Of a DNA stretch of 64,000 bases, positions 9,645 through 19,112 are shown piece by piece. Numbering within the stretch: position 1 is the stretch's first letter; every line of letters starts with the position of its first letter. Origin of the DNA: Burkholderia gladioli (GTDB lineage Bacteria; Pseudomonadota; Gammaproteobacteria; Burkholderiales; Burkholderiaceae); NCBI RefSeq assembly GCF_000959725.1, contig NZ_CP009322.1:3844001-3908000 (forward strand), written 5' to 3'. The position numbers were made by a program, and so were the translations under genes. The notes under the pieces are model-generated. The model was not told the DNA's origin. It saw nothing but the letters and a program-made list of their open reading frames with translations, and made no database searches.

Positions 9645-10639
9645 TGGACAGCGTCGATCTCGACGTGCTGCGCACCAGCACCCGCTGGCTCGCGGCCGGC
9701 CGGCGCGTGCTGCTGGCGACGGTGGTGCGCACGTGGGGATCGTCGCCGCGGCCGGTCGGCGCGCTGCTCGCGCTGCGCGACGACGGCCTCGCGGTCGGCT
9801 CGGTATCGGGCGGCTGCATCGAGGACGACCTGGTGGCGCGCGTGCGCGAGGCCGGCATCGCCCCCGATGCGCGCCCGGAGACGATCCGCTACGGCATCAG
9901 CGCCGACGAGGCGCATCGCTTCGGCCTGCCCTGCGGCGGCACGCTCGAGCTGGTGCTGGAGCCGTTGACACCAGCCAGCGGCATCGCCGAACTCTGCGAG
10001 GCGATCGACGCGGGCCGGCTGGTGGCGCGCACCCTGTCGCTGGCCAGCGGCGAGGCCACGCTCGACGAGGCGACGCCGGCCGACGGCCTGGTGTTCAACG
10101 GCACGCATCTGCGCACGGTGCATGGCCCGCGCTATCGGTTGCTGGTAATCGGCGCGGGGCAACTGTCGCGCTACCTGTGCCGGATCGCCACCGGCCTCGA
10201 TTACCAGGTGATTGTCTGCGATCCGCGCGAGGAGCATGTCGATACCTGGGACGTGCCCGGCGTGCGCGTGGTGCGGACCATGCCCGACGACACGGTGCTG
10301 GCGATGCGGCTCGACGCGCGCTCGGCCGTGATCGCGCTGACCCACGATCCCAAGCTGGACGATCTCGCGCTGATGGAGGCGCTCAAGACGCCGGCCTTCT
10401 ACGTGGGCGCGCTGGGTTCGCGGCGCAACAACGCGGCACGGCGCGAGCGGCTCGCGCAGTTCGATCTCGACGCGGCGCAGCTCGCCCGCTTGCACGGCCC
10501 GGCGGGCCTCTATATCGGCAGCCGCACGCCGCCCGAGATCGCGGTCTCGATCCTGGCCGAGATCACCGCGGTGAAGAACGGCGTGGCGATTCCACAGACC
10601 ATGACGATTGCGGCCGCGAAGGACGAAGCGATGTCGTGA
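9644..10639 (+). CDS. XdhC-family molybdenum-cofactor maturation protein
   Basis: A 331-residue XdhC/CoxI protein: the N-terminal XdhC domain (VVRTWGSSPRPVGALLALRD, SGGCIEDDLV) and a C-terminal Rossmann-like domain (LLVIGAGQLSRYLC; FYVGALGSRRNNAARRERL). XdhC proteins bind Mo cofactor, help its sulfuration and insert it into xanthine-oxidase-family apoenzymes before Tat export. It is the last gene of the Mo-hydroxylase operon, overlapping the cytochrome stop by 1 nt (TGATG), and so is dedicated to this enzyme. Confidence 0.9.
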   Translation: MDSVDLDVLRTSTRWLAAGRRVLLATVVRTWGSSPRPVGALLALRDDGLAVGSVSGGCIEDDLVARVREAGIAPDARPETIRYGISADEAHRFGLPCGGTLELVLEPLTPASGIAELCEAIDAGRLVARTLSLASGEATLDEATPADGLVFNGTHLRTVHGPRYRLLVIGAGQLSRYLCRIATGLDYQVIVCDPREEHVDTWDVPGVRVVRTMPDDTVLAMRLDARSAVIALTHDPKLDDLALMEALKTPAFYVGALGSRRNNAARRERLAQFDLDAAQLARLHGPAGLYIGSRTPPEIAVSILAEITAVKNGVAIPQTMTIAAAKDEAMS

Positions 10640-10738
10640 AAACCGAAGCACCGCCGCTTTGGAGGCACATGCAACCTTCAGGGTCCCCAAGCGATTGGCG
10701 GGCGCTCCGGTTGGCCGGGGCGCCTGTCCGGCCTCGAT

Positions 10739-11632
10739 TCAATCGCGATGCCGCAAGGCGTCGATCACCAGCGACAGCGCCCGCGACGATTGCCGGCGGC
10801 TCGGGTAGTAGGCGTGGTAACCGGGGAAGGTCGCGCCCCATTCCTTCAGCACGCACTTGAGGCGCCCGGCGCGCACCTGCGGCATCAGCTGGTCCTCGGG
10901 CAGGTAGACCAGTCCATAACCTTCCAGCGCGGCGGCCAGCATCTGCGGCGTGCTGTTGAAGATCAACTGCCCGTCCACGCGCACCAGCAGGTCGTGCTTG
11001 CCTTTCCTGAGCTCCCACGCGTAGAGGCTGCCGCGCGTGGGCAGCCGCAGGTTGATGCAGGCATGATCGAGCAGGTCCTGCGGGGATTTCGGCGCCGGGT
11101 GGCGCGCGAAGTACTCGGGCGAGCCGGCGATCATCATGCGCACGTCGGGGCCGATCCGCACCGCGATCATGTCGTTGGCCACCTGGTCGCCGAAGCGCAC
11201 CCCGATGTCGTAGCGCTGCGCCACGATGTCGGACAGGTTGTAGTCGATCGACATCTCGATCTTGAGGCCGGGATAATCCGCCAGCAGCGGCTTCAGGCGC
11301 GGCCAGAGGATGGTCTCGACCGGGTGGTCGGTGGCGGTGATGCGGATCAGGCCGACCGGCTTGTCGCGCAGTTCGGACAGCGCGTTGAGCTCCGATTCGA
11401 TCTCGTCGAAGCGCGGCCCGGCCACCTGCATCAGCCGCTCGCCGGCCTCGGTGGTGGCGACGCTGCGCGTGGTGCGCGTCAGCAGCCGCACGCCGAGCCG
11501 CGTCTCCAGCCCGCGGATGGTGTGGCTCAATGCCGACTGCGAAACGCCGAGCTGCGAGGCCGCCTTGGTGAAGCTGCGTTCGCGCGCGACGGCGAGAAAG
11601 GCCAGGAGATCACTGAAATTGTCGCGTGCCAT
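10739..11632 (-). CDS. LysR-family transcriptional regulator
   Basis: A 297-residue LysR protein with HTH at residues 5-64 (SDLLAFLAVARERSFTKAAS; RTTRSVATTEAGERL) and a CrgA-like effector domain from about residue 90. The stop converges on the XdhC-like gene; no divergent partner is close upstream, where the next 477 nt are non-coding. Whether it controls the Mo-hydroxylase operon, the small DUF4148 gene or a distant target cannot be read from the sequence. Confidence 0.88.
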   Translation of the reverse strand: MARDNFSDLLAFLAVARERSFTKAASQLGVSQSALSHTIRGLETRLGVRLLTRTTRSVATTEAGERLMQVAGPRFDEIESELNALSELRDKPVGLIRITATDHPVETILWPRLKPLLADYPGLKIEMSIDYNLSDIVAQRYDIGVRFGDQVANDMIAVRIGPDVRMMIAGSPEYFARHPAPKSPQDLLDHACINLRLPTRGSLYAWELRKGKHDLLVRVDGQLIFNSTPQMLAAALEGYGLVYLPEDQLMPQVRAGRLKCVLKEWGATFPGYHAYYPSRRQSSRALSLVIDALRHRD

Positions 11633-12109
11633 TGAATCCGCCGCGCAAGCGCGGACATCAAAACGAGATAAAGAAGGCGCATCCTATCATCGGCCGAAAA
11701 TCCACGTGCGGCGTGGCTTCGGCCCGCGCTGGCGCGGTTTGGCGGGCTCGCGCGGCTAGCCGATTCATGAATGGCGTTCATAAGGCCATGCCGGCGTAGG
11801 CCGCTAATCAAACAATGGCGTGGCTGTTACATTGCGGTTCCCCGGCAGCGGAACGCGACTGCCGGCGCGCGGCGCAATCGGGCGCCGCCGATCCACGCAG
11901 CGTTCACCACCAAGATCGCGCGGTCCACGGACCGGCGATGTCCAGATCAGGAGCAAGCGCCGCAAGGCGCGGGAGACGGGGGCCATTCCCGGCCCCGGGC
12001 GGCAGGTTCGCAATACGACGCGGGCCGCCGTGACGGACCTGGCTGACGCCATCACGGACATTTACCTGTCCTGACAGCTGAGCCGATGCTTTCTGGAGTC
12101 GAAAAAACC
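11633..12109. other. 477-nt intergenic region, no gene found
   Basis: This lies between the divergent LysR gene and the DUF4148 gene. Short overlapping reading frames here have no coding character. It presumably carries the two divergent promoters; ATTCATGAATGGCGTTCAT (11763-11781) is a loosely symmetric AT-rich stretch that could be an operator, at low confidence. Confidence 0.4.
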
Positions 12110-12379
12110 ATGAAGTCGAAATGGATAGCCGCCCTGGTCGCGGCCGGATGTGTCGTTCCCGCGGTGTCGTTCGCCCAGGACAATTCAGTGTTGTCGCGCG
12201 CGCAGGTGCGGGAGGAAATGGCGCGCTACGAACAGGCCGGTTTCAATCCGGCGCGCCAGAATCCGTCGCGCTGGGTCGAGGATCTGCAAGCCGCGGCGGC
12301 TCGTGTGCATGCCGAGCATGATGCGGTGCGCATGGCGAGCGGGGCGGCAGCTGTCGGTGGCGTCGGCGCGGGCAATTGA
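12110..12379 (+). CDS. DUF4148-family small exported protein
   Basis: An 89-residue protein with a clear Sec signal peptide (MKSKWIAALVAAG... cleaved after SFAQ, about residue 23). A short mature part contains the Burkholderiaceae DUF4148 signature LSRAQVREEMARYEQAGFNP. Such proteins are small, secreted or periplasmic, and of unknown function; Burkholderia genomes hold many paralogues. The start at 12110 is preferred over 12086 because the signal peptide begins there and TCTGGAG lies upstream. It precedes the RND efflux operon by 400 nt. A paralogue lies at 45.7-46.0 kb. Confidence 0.85.
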   Translation: MKSKWIAALVAAGCVVPAVSFAQDNSVLSRAQVREEMARYEQAGFNPARQNPSRWVEDLQAAAARVHAEHDAVRMASGAAAVGGVGAGN

Positions 12380-12383
12380 TTTT

Positions 12384-12412
12384 TGCGTTTTGTTCAACGC
12401 AGCAATTCTTTG
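12384..12412 (+). terminator. Weak terminator-like hairpin after the DUF4148 gene
   Basis: A 6-bp stem (TGCGTT / AACGCA) with a TTGTTC loop is followed by the T-rich CAATTCTTTGTTTG. The stem is short, so this may be a weak terminator. Confidence 0.35.
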
Positions 12413-12572
12413 TTTGTGATAGTTTCCCGCACCGCCCATCAGTTTGGCGAGTCCGGATCCAGGGCAAACCGCTCGTCGCGATTCGGCAGAACGCCAGTTG
12501 AGGCCGCTCCGGGATGACGCATTCCGCTGCGAGGTCGGGCCGGGCTCCCCGGTTTCTCATGAAGTTTTTATG

Positions 12573-12603
12573 TCCGCGACGTGTGCTTGCGCCACATCGC
12601 GGA
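12573..12603. promoter_or_regulatory. Inverted repeat upstream of the RND operon (candidate operator)
   Basis: Arms TCCGCGACGTG (12573-12583) and CACATCGCGGA (12593-12603) are complementary except for one position, with a 9-nt spacer. It lies about 180 nt before the adaptor start in otherwise featureless DNA. Related pumps are controlled by TetR repressors acting on such palindromes, but no TetR gene is in the neighbourhood, so function is unproven. Confidence 0.35.
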
Positions 12604-12780
12604 TGTCGTCGTCGCGTCGTCTTGCCGTCACCGCCGGTGCGGGGTGGCGGACGGCCGGCGTGACGCGGGCCTCTGCCGTTATCGCGGCCGCAGGCGTCTG
12701 TCGTCCCCGTGTTTGCCATCGGACCCGGCATTGAATCGCCGGCCCGGTGTCGTTTCGTTGATTCTTATAGAGGTCGCTCC

Positions 12781-14034
12781 ATGCGCGTCGAACGGGTTTC
12801 TTATCGCATTATTCCTGTCGCGGCAGCCGCCGCGCTGCTCGCCGCCTGCGGAAAGCAGGACGCGGCGCCGCCGCCGTCGGTGCCGGAAGTCGGCGTCGTG
12901 ACGGTCCAGCCGCAATCGGTGCCGGTCGTCACCGAGCTGCCGGGCCGCACCAATGCCTTCCTGGTCGCCCAGGTCCGCGCGCGGGTGGACGGCATCGTGC
13001 TGCGTCGCGAATTCACCGAAGGCACCGACGTCAAGGCAGGGCAACGCCTGTACAAGATCGATCCGGCGCCCTATATCGCCGCGCTGAACAGCGCCAAGGC
13101 CACGCTCGCGCGCGCCGAGGCGAACCTCGCCTCGACCAACGCGCAGGCGGCGCGCTTCAAGGTGCTGGTGGCCGCGAACGCGGTCAGCAAGCAGGACTAC
13201 GACAACGCCGTGGCCTCGGCCGGCCAGGCCGCGGCCGACGTGGCCTCGGGCAAGGCGGCGGTCGACACCGCGCAGATCAACCTCGGCTACACCGACGTGC
13301 TCTCGCCCATCACGGGCCGCATCGGCATCTCGCAGGTCACGCCGGGCGCCTACGTGCAGGCCAGCCAGGCGACGCTGATGTCGACCCTGCAGCAGCTCGA
13401 CCCGATGTACGTCGACCTCACGCAATCGAGCCTGGACGGCCTCAAGCTGCGCCAGGACATCCAGAGCGGGCGCATCAAGACGAGCGGGCCGAACGCGGCC
13501 AAGGTCAAGCTGGTGCTGGAGGACGGCAAGACCTACCCGCTCGAGGGCAAGCTGCAGTTCACCGACGTGACGGTCGACCAGACCACCGGCTCGGTGACGA
13601 TCCGCGCGCTGTTCCCGAACCCGAACCACGTGCTGCTGCCGGGCATGTTCGTGCGCGCGCGCATCGACGAAGGCAGCAACGACAACGCCTTCCTGGTGCC
13701 GCAGGTCGGCGTGCAGCACGATCCGAAGGGCCAGGCGACCGCGCTGGTGGTCGGCCAGGACAACAAGATCGCGCCGCGCGTGCTGCAGACCTCGGGCACC
13801 TACGGCCAGGACTGGATCGTCGAGGGCGGCCTGCAGTCGGGCGACCGCGTGATCGTGCAGGGCGTGGGCAAGGTCCAGCCGGGCATGACGGTCAAGCCGG
13901 TGGCGGCGCAACTGCCGCCCGATCCGAACGCCGCGCCGGACGCGGGTGCCTCGCAGGCACCGGCCGCGTCCGCCCCGGCATCCGGCGCGTCCGATTCCGC
14001 AGCTTCCGCATCGGGCGCGTCCGCAGCGAAGTAA
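12781..14034 (+). CDS. RND efflux periplasmic adaptor (membrane fusion protein)
   Basis: A 417-residue lipoprotein adaptor of the AcrA/MexA family. The lipobox LLAAC gives Cys22 lipidation. The barrel-sandwich and lipoyl parts (VVTELPGRTNAFLVAQVRAR; GTDVKAGQRLYKIDPAPYIA), an alpha-hairpin (about 100-165) and a beta-barrel region (IGISQVTPGAYVQA) follow in order. The C-terminal 40 residues are Ala/Ser/Pro-rich low complexity. It links the inner-membrane pump to the outer-membrane channel encoded immediately downstream. The start at 12781 puts the signal sequence at the N-terminus; upstream in-frame starts would bury it. Closest named relatives are BpeA/AmrA/MexA-type adaptors. Confidence 0.92.
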   Translation: MRVERVSYRIIPVAAAAALLAACGKQDAAPPPSVPEVGVVTVQPQSVPVVTELPGRTNAFLVAQVRARVDGIVLRREFTEGTDVKAGQRLYKIDPAPYIAALNSAKATLARAEANLASTNAQAARFKVLVAANAVSKQDYDNAVASAGQAAADVASGKAAVDTAQINLGYTDVLSPITGRIGISQVTPGAYVQASQATLMSTLQQLDPMYVDLTQSSLDGLKLRQDIQSGRIKTSGPNAAKVKLVLEDGKTYPLEGKLQFTDVTVDQTTGSVTIRALFPNPNHVLLPGMFVRARIDEGSNDNAFLVPQVGVQHDPKGQATALVVGQDNKIAPRVLQTSGTYGQDWIVEGGLQSGDRVIVQGVGKVQPGMTVKPVAAQLPPDPNAAPDAGASQAPAASAPASGASDSAASASGASAAK

Positions 14035-14047
14035 CCAGGGGTCCTAA

Positions 14048-17000
14048 ATGGCAAAATTCTTTATTGATCGGCCAATCTTCGCGTGGGTGATCGCGATCGT
14101 GCTGATGCTGGTCGGCGTCGCCTCGATCTTCACGCTGCCGATTTCGCAGTACCCGACGATCGCGCCGCCCGCGGTGCAGATCACGGCCAACTATCCGGGC
14201 GCTTCGGCGAAGACGGTCGAGGATACGGTCACCCAGGTGATCGAGCAGCAGATGAGCGGCCTCGACAACTTCCTGTACATGTCGTCGACCAGCGACGATT
14301 CGGGCAACGCGACGATCACCATCTCGTTCGCGCCGGGCACCAATCCCGACATCGCGCAGGTGCAGGTGCAGAACAAGCTGTCGCTGGCCACGCCGATCCT
14401 GCCGCAGGTGGTGCAGCAGCTCGGCCTGAAGGTGACCAAGTCCAGCAGCAGCTACCTGCTCTGGATCGCGTTCAACTCCGAAGACGGCAGCATGGGCCGC
14501 AACGACCTGACGAACTACGTCGCGTCGCACGTGCTCGACCCGATCAGCCGCCTGAACGGCGTCGGCCAGACCCTGCTGCTCGGCTCGCAGTACGCGATGC
14601 GGATCTGGCTCGACCCGAACAAGCTGAACAACTTCAGCCTGACGCCGGCCGACGTGTCGAACGCGATCTCCGCGCAGAACGTGCAGATCGCGGGCGGCCA
14701 GATCGGCGGCACGCCGGCCAAGGCCGGCACGGTGCTGCAGGCGACCATCACCGAGCAGACCCTGCTGCAGACGCCGGAGCAGTTCGGCAACATCCTGCTG
14801 AAGGTGAACCAGGATGGCTCGCAGGTGCGCCTGAAGGATGTCGCGCAGATCGGCCTGGGCGCGGAGAACTACAACTTCGACACCAAGTACATGGGCCAGC
14901 CGACCGCCGGCCTGGGTATCCAGCTCGCCACGGGCGCCAACGCGCTGGCCACGGCGGATGCGATCAAGGCCAAGGTGAAGGAGCTCTCGAAGTACTTCCC
15001 GCACGGCATGGTGGTGCATTACCCGTATGACACGACGCCGTTCGTGCGCCTGTCGATCGAGGAAGTGGTCAAGACGCTGCTGGAAGGCATCGTGCTGGTG
15101 TTCCTGGTGATGTACCTGTTCCTGCAGAACCTGCGCGCCACCCTGATCCCGACCATCGCGGTGCCGGTGGTGCTGCTCGGGACCTTCGCGATCATGGGCC
15201 TGGCCGGGTTCACGATCAACACGCTGTCGATGTTCGGCCTGGTGCTGGCGATCGGCCTGCTGGTGGACGATGCGATCGTGGTGGTCGAGAACGTCGAGCG
15301 GGTGATGGTCGAGGAAGGCCTGCCGCCGAAGGAAGCGACCAAGAAGGCGATGGGCCAGATCACCAGCGCGCTGGTGGGCGTGGCCCTGGTGCTGTCGGCG
15401 GTGTTCGTGCCGGTGGCCTTCTCGGGCGGCTCGGTGGGCGCGATCTACCGCCAGTTCTCGCTGACCATCGTCTCGGCGATGGTGCTGTCGGTGCTGGTGG
15501 CCCTGATCCTGACTCCGGCGCTCTGCGCGACCATCCTCAAGCCGATCGAGAAGGGTCACCACGAGGAGAAGAAGGGTTTCTTCGGCTGGTTCAACCGCAA
15601 CTTCGACAAGAGCCGCGAGAAGTACCACGTGGGCGTGCACCACGTGATCAAGCGCTCGGGCCGCTGGCTGGTGATCTACCTCGCGGTGATCGTCGGCGTC
15701 GGTTTCCTGTTCGTGCGCCTGCCGAAGTCCTTCCTGCCGGATGAGGACCAGGGCTACATGTTCATGATCGTCCAGACGCCCTCGGGCTCCACCCAGGAGA
15801 CCACCGCGCGCACGCTGGCCGACATCACGGACTACATGGCCAAGGAAGAGAAGAACGTGGTCGACTCGGTGTTCACCGTGAACGGCTTCAGCTTCGCCGG
15901 CCGCGGGCAGAACGCCGGCCTGGTGTTCGTCAAGCTCAGGCCCTTCGAGGAGCGCCGCGCCGCCGATCGCAAGGTGCAGGCGCTGATCAAGCGGACCTTC
16001 GGGCACTATGCCGGCTATAAGGACGGCATCGTGATTCCGTTCAATCCGCCGTCGATTCCCGAACTGGGCACCGCCGCCGGTTTCGACTTCGAGCTGACCG
16101 ACAACGGCGGCCTCGGCCACGATGCGCTGATGGCCGCGCGCAACCAGTTGCTCGGCATGGCCGCCAAGGATCCGACGCTCGCGCTGGTGCGTCCGAACGG
16201 CCTGAACGACACGCCGCAGTACAAGGTCGACATCGATCGCGAGAAGGCCAACGCGCTCGGCGTGACGGCTGCCGCGATCGACCAGACCTTCTCGATTGCC
16301 TGGGCCTCGCAGTACGTCAACAACTTCCTCGATACCGACGGTCGTATCAAGAAAGTGTACGTGCAGGCGGATTCGCCGTTCCGCGTCACGCCGGAAGACC
16401 TGGGCATCTGGTATGTGCGCAACAGCGCGGGCGGGATGGTGCCGTTCAGCGCCTTTGCCACCGGCCACTGGACCTATGGTTCGCCGAAGCTGGAGCGCTA
16501 CAACGGCATCTCGGCGGTGGAAATCCAGGGCCAGGCCTCGACCGGCAACTCGACCGGCCAGGCGATGGCGGCCATGCAGCGTCTCGCGGCGCAACTGCCG
16601 ACCGGCATCGGCTATTCGTGGACGGGCCTGTCGTTCCAGGAAATCCAGTCGGGCTCGCAGGCGCCTATCCTTTATGCGATCTCGATCCTGGTGGTGTTCC
16701 TGTGCCTGGCGGCGCTGTATGAAAGCTGGTCGATCCCGTTCTCGGTGATCATGGTGGTGCCGCTCGGCGTGATCGGGGCGCTGCTGGCCTCGACGCTGCG
16801 TGGCCTCGAGAACGACGTGTTCTTCCAGGTCGGCCTGCTGACGACGGTGGGCCTGTCGGCGAAGAACGCGATCCTGATCGTGGAATTCGCGCGCGAGCTG
16901 CAGGTCGGGGAGAAGATGGGGCCGGTCGAGGCGGCGCTGGAGGCGGCACGGCTGCGGCTGCGCCCGATCCTGATGACCTCGCTGGCCTTCATTCTCGGCG

Positions 17001-17233
17001 TGCTGCCGCTGGCGATCAGCAACGGCGCGGGTTCGGCCAGCCAGCACGCGATCGGCACCGGCGTGATCGGCGGGATGCTGACCGCGACCTTCCTCGCGAT
17101 CTTCATGATCCCGATGTTCTTCGTGAAGGTGCGCGCGATCTTCGGCGGCGAGAAGGAAGATCCCGACGAAGCGCTGCGTCTCGCGCAGGAACACGCGCAT
17201 CGCACCGATGGCGACGGCAACCAGGGACATTGA
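14048..17233 (+). CDS. HAE1-family RND multidrug efflux pump
   Basis: A 1061-residue inner-membrane pump, normal length for AcrB/MexB. The N-terminus [20 protein letters not shown] is typical. The TM4 proton-relay motif [16 protein letters not shown] (about residues 400-415) contains the two essential Asp residues, and [11 protein letters not shown] marks TM10 with the partner Lys just before (SAKNAIL). It trades inward protons for export of hydrophobic or amphiphilic drugs from periplasm and membrane. It starts 13 nt after the adaptor stop. Sequence resembles the BpeB/AmrB/MexB group, but which Burkholderia pump it is orthologous to needs a tree. Confidence 0.95.
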   Translation: MAKFFIDRPIFAWVIAIVLMLVGVASIFTLPISQYPTIAPPAVQITANYPGASAKTVEDTVTQVIEQQMSGLDNFLYMSSTSDDSGNATITISFAPGTNPDIAQVQVQNKLSLATPILPQVVQQLGLKVTKSSSSYLLWIAFNSEDGSMGRNDLTNYVASHVLDPISRLNGVGQTLLLGSQYAMRIWLDPNKLNNFSLTPADVSNAISAQNVQIAGGQIGGTPAKAGTVLQATITEQTLLQTPEQFGNILLKVNQDGSQVRLKDVAQIGLGAENYNFDTKYMGQPTAGLGIQLATGANALATADAIKAKVKELSKYFPHGMVVHYPYDTTPFVRLSIEEVVKTLLEGIVLVFLVMYLFLQNLRATLIPTIAVPVVLLGTFAIMGLAGFTINTLSMFGLVLAIGLLVDDAIVVVENVERVMVEEGLPPKEATKKAMGQITSALVGVALVLSAVFVPVAFSGGSVGAIYRQFSLTIVSAMVLSVLVALILTPALCATILKPIEKGHHEEKKGFFGWFNRNFDKSREKYHVGVHHVIKRSGRWLVIYLAVIVGVGFLFVRLPKSFLPDEDQGYMFMIVQTPSGSTQETTARTLADITDYMAKEEKNVVDSVFTVNGFSFAGRGQNAGLVFVKLRPFEERRAADRKVQALIKRTFGHYAGYKDGIVIPFNPPSIPELGTAAGFDFELTDNGGLGHDALMAARNQLLGMAAKDPTLALVRPNGLNDTPQYKVDIDREKANALGVTAAAIDQTFSIAWASQYVNNFLDTDGRIKKVYVQADSPFRVTPEDLGIWYVRNSAGGMVPFSAFATGHWTYGSPKLERYNGISAVEIQGQASTGNSTGQAMAAMQRLAAQLPTGIGYSWTGLSFQEIQSGSQAPILYAISILVVFLCLAALYESWSIPFSVIMVVPLGVIGALLASTLRGLENDVFFQVGLLTTVGLSAKNAILIVEFARELQVGEKMGPVEAALEAARLRLRPILMTSLAFILGVLPLAISNGAGSASQHAIGTGVIGGMLTATFLAIFMIPMFFVKVRAIFGGEKEDPDEALRLAQEHAHRTDGDGNQGH

Positions 17234-17238
17234 TCATC

Positions 17239-18762
17239 ATGCGTAAATTCGTTTTGTCTGCAATGGCCTTCGCGCTGGTCGCCACGGGCTGCACGATGGC
17301 GCCGCATTACCAGCGGCCCGCCGCACCCGTGTCGGGCAGCTTCCCGTCCGACGGCGTCTACGCGACGCAACCGGGCGCGGACGGCTCGCACAGCGCCAAT
17401 GGCCAGGCCGCCGCCGACATCGGCTGGCGCAACTTCTTCGCCGATCCGCGCCTGCAGGCGCTGATCGAGATCGCGCTGAAGAACAATCGCGATCTGCGCG
17501 TCTCGGTGCTCAACATCGAGGCGGCGCGCGCGCAGTATCAGATCACGCGCGCGGGGCTGTTCCCGACGCTCGACGGCACCGGCACCGGCAATACGCAGCG
17601 GCTGCCGGCCGGCGTGTCGAACACGGGCTCGCCGTTCATCTCGCGTGACTACAACGTCGGCCTCTCCGCCTCGTGGGAGCTTGACCTGTTCGGCCGGATC
17701 CAGAGCCTGAAGGACCAGGCTTTGGCGCAATACCTGTCGACGGCTCAGGCTCGCAAGGCGGCGGAGATCTCGCTGATCTCGCAGGTGGCGGACCAGTACC
17801 TGACGCTGCAATCGACGGACGACCTGTTGAAGGTCACCGAGGACACGCTGAAGACGGCACAGGATTCGTACAACCTGACCAAGCTGCAGTTCGACAACGG
17901 CACCGGCTCGGAACTGGACCTGCGCCAGGCGCAGACGGTGGTCGAGCAGGCGCTGGCGAACCAGCAGGCCGAGGCGCGCGATCGCGCGCAAGCCGTGAAC
18001 GCGCTGGTGCTGCTGATCGGCGAGCCGCTGCCCGACGATCTGCCGGCGGGCCTGCCGCTGGATTCGCAGGGCCTGCTGACCGATATCCCGGCCGGCTTGC
18101 CTTCGGACCTGCTGACGCGTCGTCCCGACATCATGGAAGCCGAGCAGACGCTGCTGGCGGCCAACGCGAACATCGGCGCGGCCCGCGCGGCCTTCTTCCC
18201 GAAGATCTCGCTGACGGCCGCGTTCGGCACGGCGAGCCCGACGCTGGGCGGCCTGTTCAAGGCCGGCACTGCGGCCTGGTCGTTCGCGCCGAATATCGCC
18301 CTGCCGATCTTCGAGGGCGGCTCGAACATCGCGAACCTCGACTTGGCGCACGTGCAGAAGCGCATCGAGATCGCGAACTACGAGAAGGCGATCCAGACGG
18401 CATTCCGCGAAGTGTCGGACGGGCTGGCGGCACGCGGCACGTATGACCAGCAGATTGCGGCGCTGGCGCGCAACGAAGAGGCGCAGCAGCGTCGCTACGA
18501 TCTGTCGGACCTGCGCTACCGCAACGGCGTGGACAGCTACCTGACGGTGCTGACCGCGCAGACAGACCTGTACACGGCACAGACCACGCTGATCTCGGCG
18601 CGCCTGGCGCGCTGGACCAACCTGGTGGACTTGTATCGCGCGCTGGGCGGCGGCTGGATCGAGCACAACGGCGACCAGCCGCGCGAGGCCGATGCCCCGG
18701 TCGACTACAGCAAGCCGGCGGCGGCACCCGCACCCGCTTCACAGGCGGCCAAGGCAGGCTGA
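17239..18762 (+). CDS. Outer-membrane efflux channel lipoprotein (OprM/NodT family)
   Basis: A 507-residue outer-membrane factor with the lipobox ALVATGC near residue 16 and two OEP repeats typical of TolC/OprM channels (GWRNFFADPRLQALIEIALK near 70; LGRRPDI-type region RRPDIMEAEQTLLAANANIG near 300). It completes the tripartite pump with the two upstream genes. The ATG at 17239 is preferred; an in-frame TTG at 17230 overlaps the pump stop. AGGGA lies 11 nt upstream. The C-terminus is Ala/Pro-rich. A strong terminator follows about 90 nt downstream. Confidence 0.92.
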   Translation: MRKFVLSAMAFALVATGCTMAPHYQRPAAPVSGSFPSDGVYATQPGADGSHSANGQAAADIGWRNFFADPRLQALIEIALKNNRDLRVSVLNIEAARAQYQITRAGLFPTLDGTGTGNTQRLPAGVSNTGSPFISRDYNVGLSASWELDLFGRIQSLKDQALAQYLSTAQARKAAEISLISQVADQYLTLQSTDDLLKVTEDTLKTAQDSYNLTKLQFDNGTGSELDLRQAQTVVEQALANQQAEARDRAQAVNALVLLIGEPLPDDLPAGLPLDSQGLLTDIPAGLPSDLLTRRPDIMEAEQTLLAANANIGAARAAFFPKISLTAAFGTASPTLGGLFKAGTAAWSFAPNIALPIFEGGSNIANLDLAHVQKRIEIANYEKAIQTAFREVSDGLAARGTYDQQIAALARNEEAQQRRYDLSDLRYRNGVDSYLTVLTAQTDLYTAQTTLISARLARWTNLVDLYRALGGGWIEHNGDQPREADAPVDYSKPAAAPAPASQAAKAG

Positions 18763-18853
18763 GCGGTCTCCATCGAACTCGCGGCCGCGGCGGCATCGAA
18801 CTCAAGCCGCGGCCGTCGCGAGCAGGCACCGAGGAACGCGTGCCGATCCTCTT

Positions 18854-18894
18854 CACACCCCGGAAGCTTCACGGCTTCCGGGGTGTGTCTTTTC
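18854..18894 (+). terminator. Rho-independent terminator of the RND operon
   Basis: A perfect 14-bp stem, CACACCCCGGAAGC (18854-18867) with its complement (18874-18887), has a 6-nt loop and is followed by TCTTTT. Confidence 0.92.
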
Positions 18895-19112
18895 CGGGGC
18901 CGGAATATCCGTGATGCGTCATCGACCTGTCGCCGCGCGACATCGGCGGGCGCTGCCCCCGTCGCACGCCGATTCCATCCCACTGCCTTGTCGCAATTCT
19001 TCTAGATGCCCGGCCGCGCTTCCGATTGAATAGCGTTCCGAATCAGGCAATTCGTTCGAGGCGCGCCGGCTGGCGCGGACCAAGTCTATTGATCGAGGAC
19101 GTCGGGAAAATC

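Noticed and set aside
13892..17230. Very long open frame (over 1100 codons) on the minus strand opposite the first RND pump
   Set aside because: It is the antisense image of a high-GC coding region: composition is Arg/His/Gln-rich without domains, while the plus strand encodes an intact pump.
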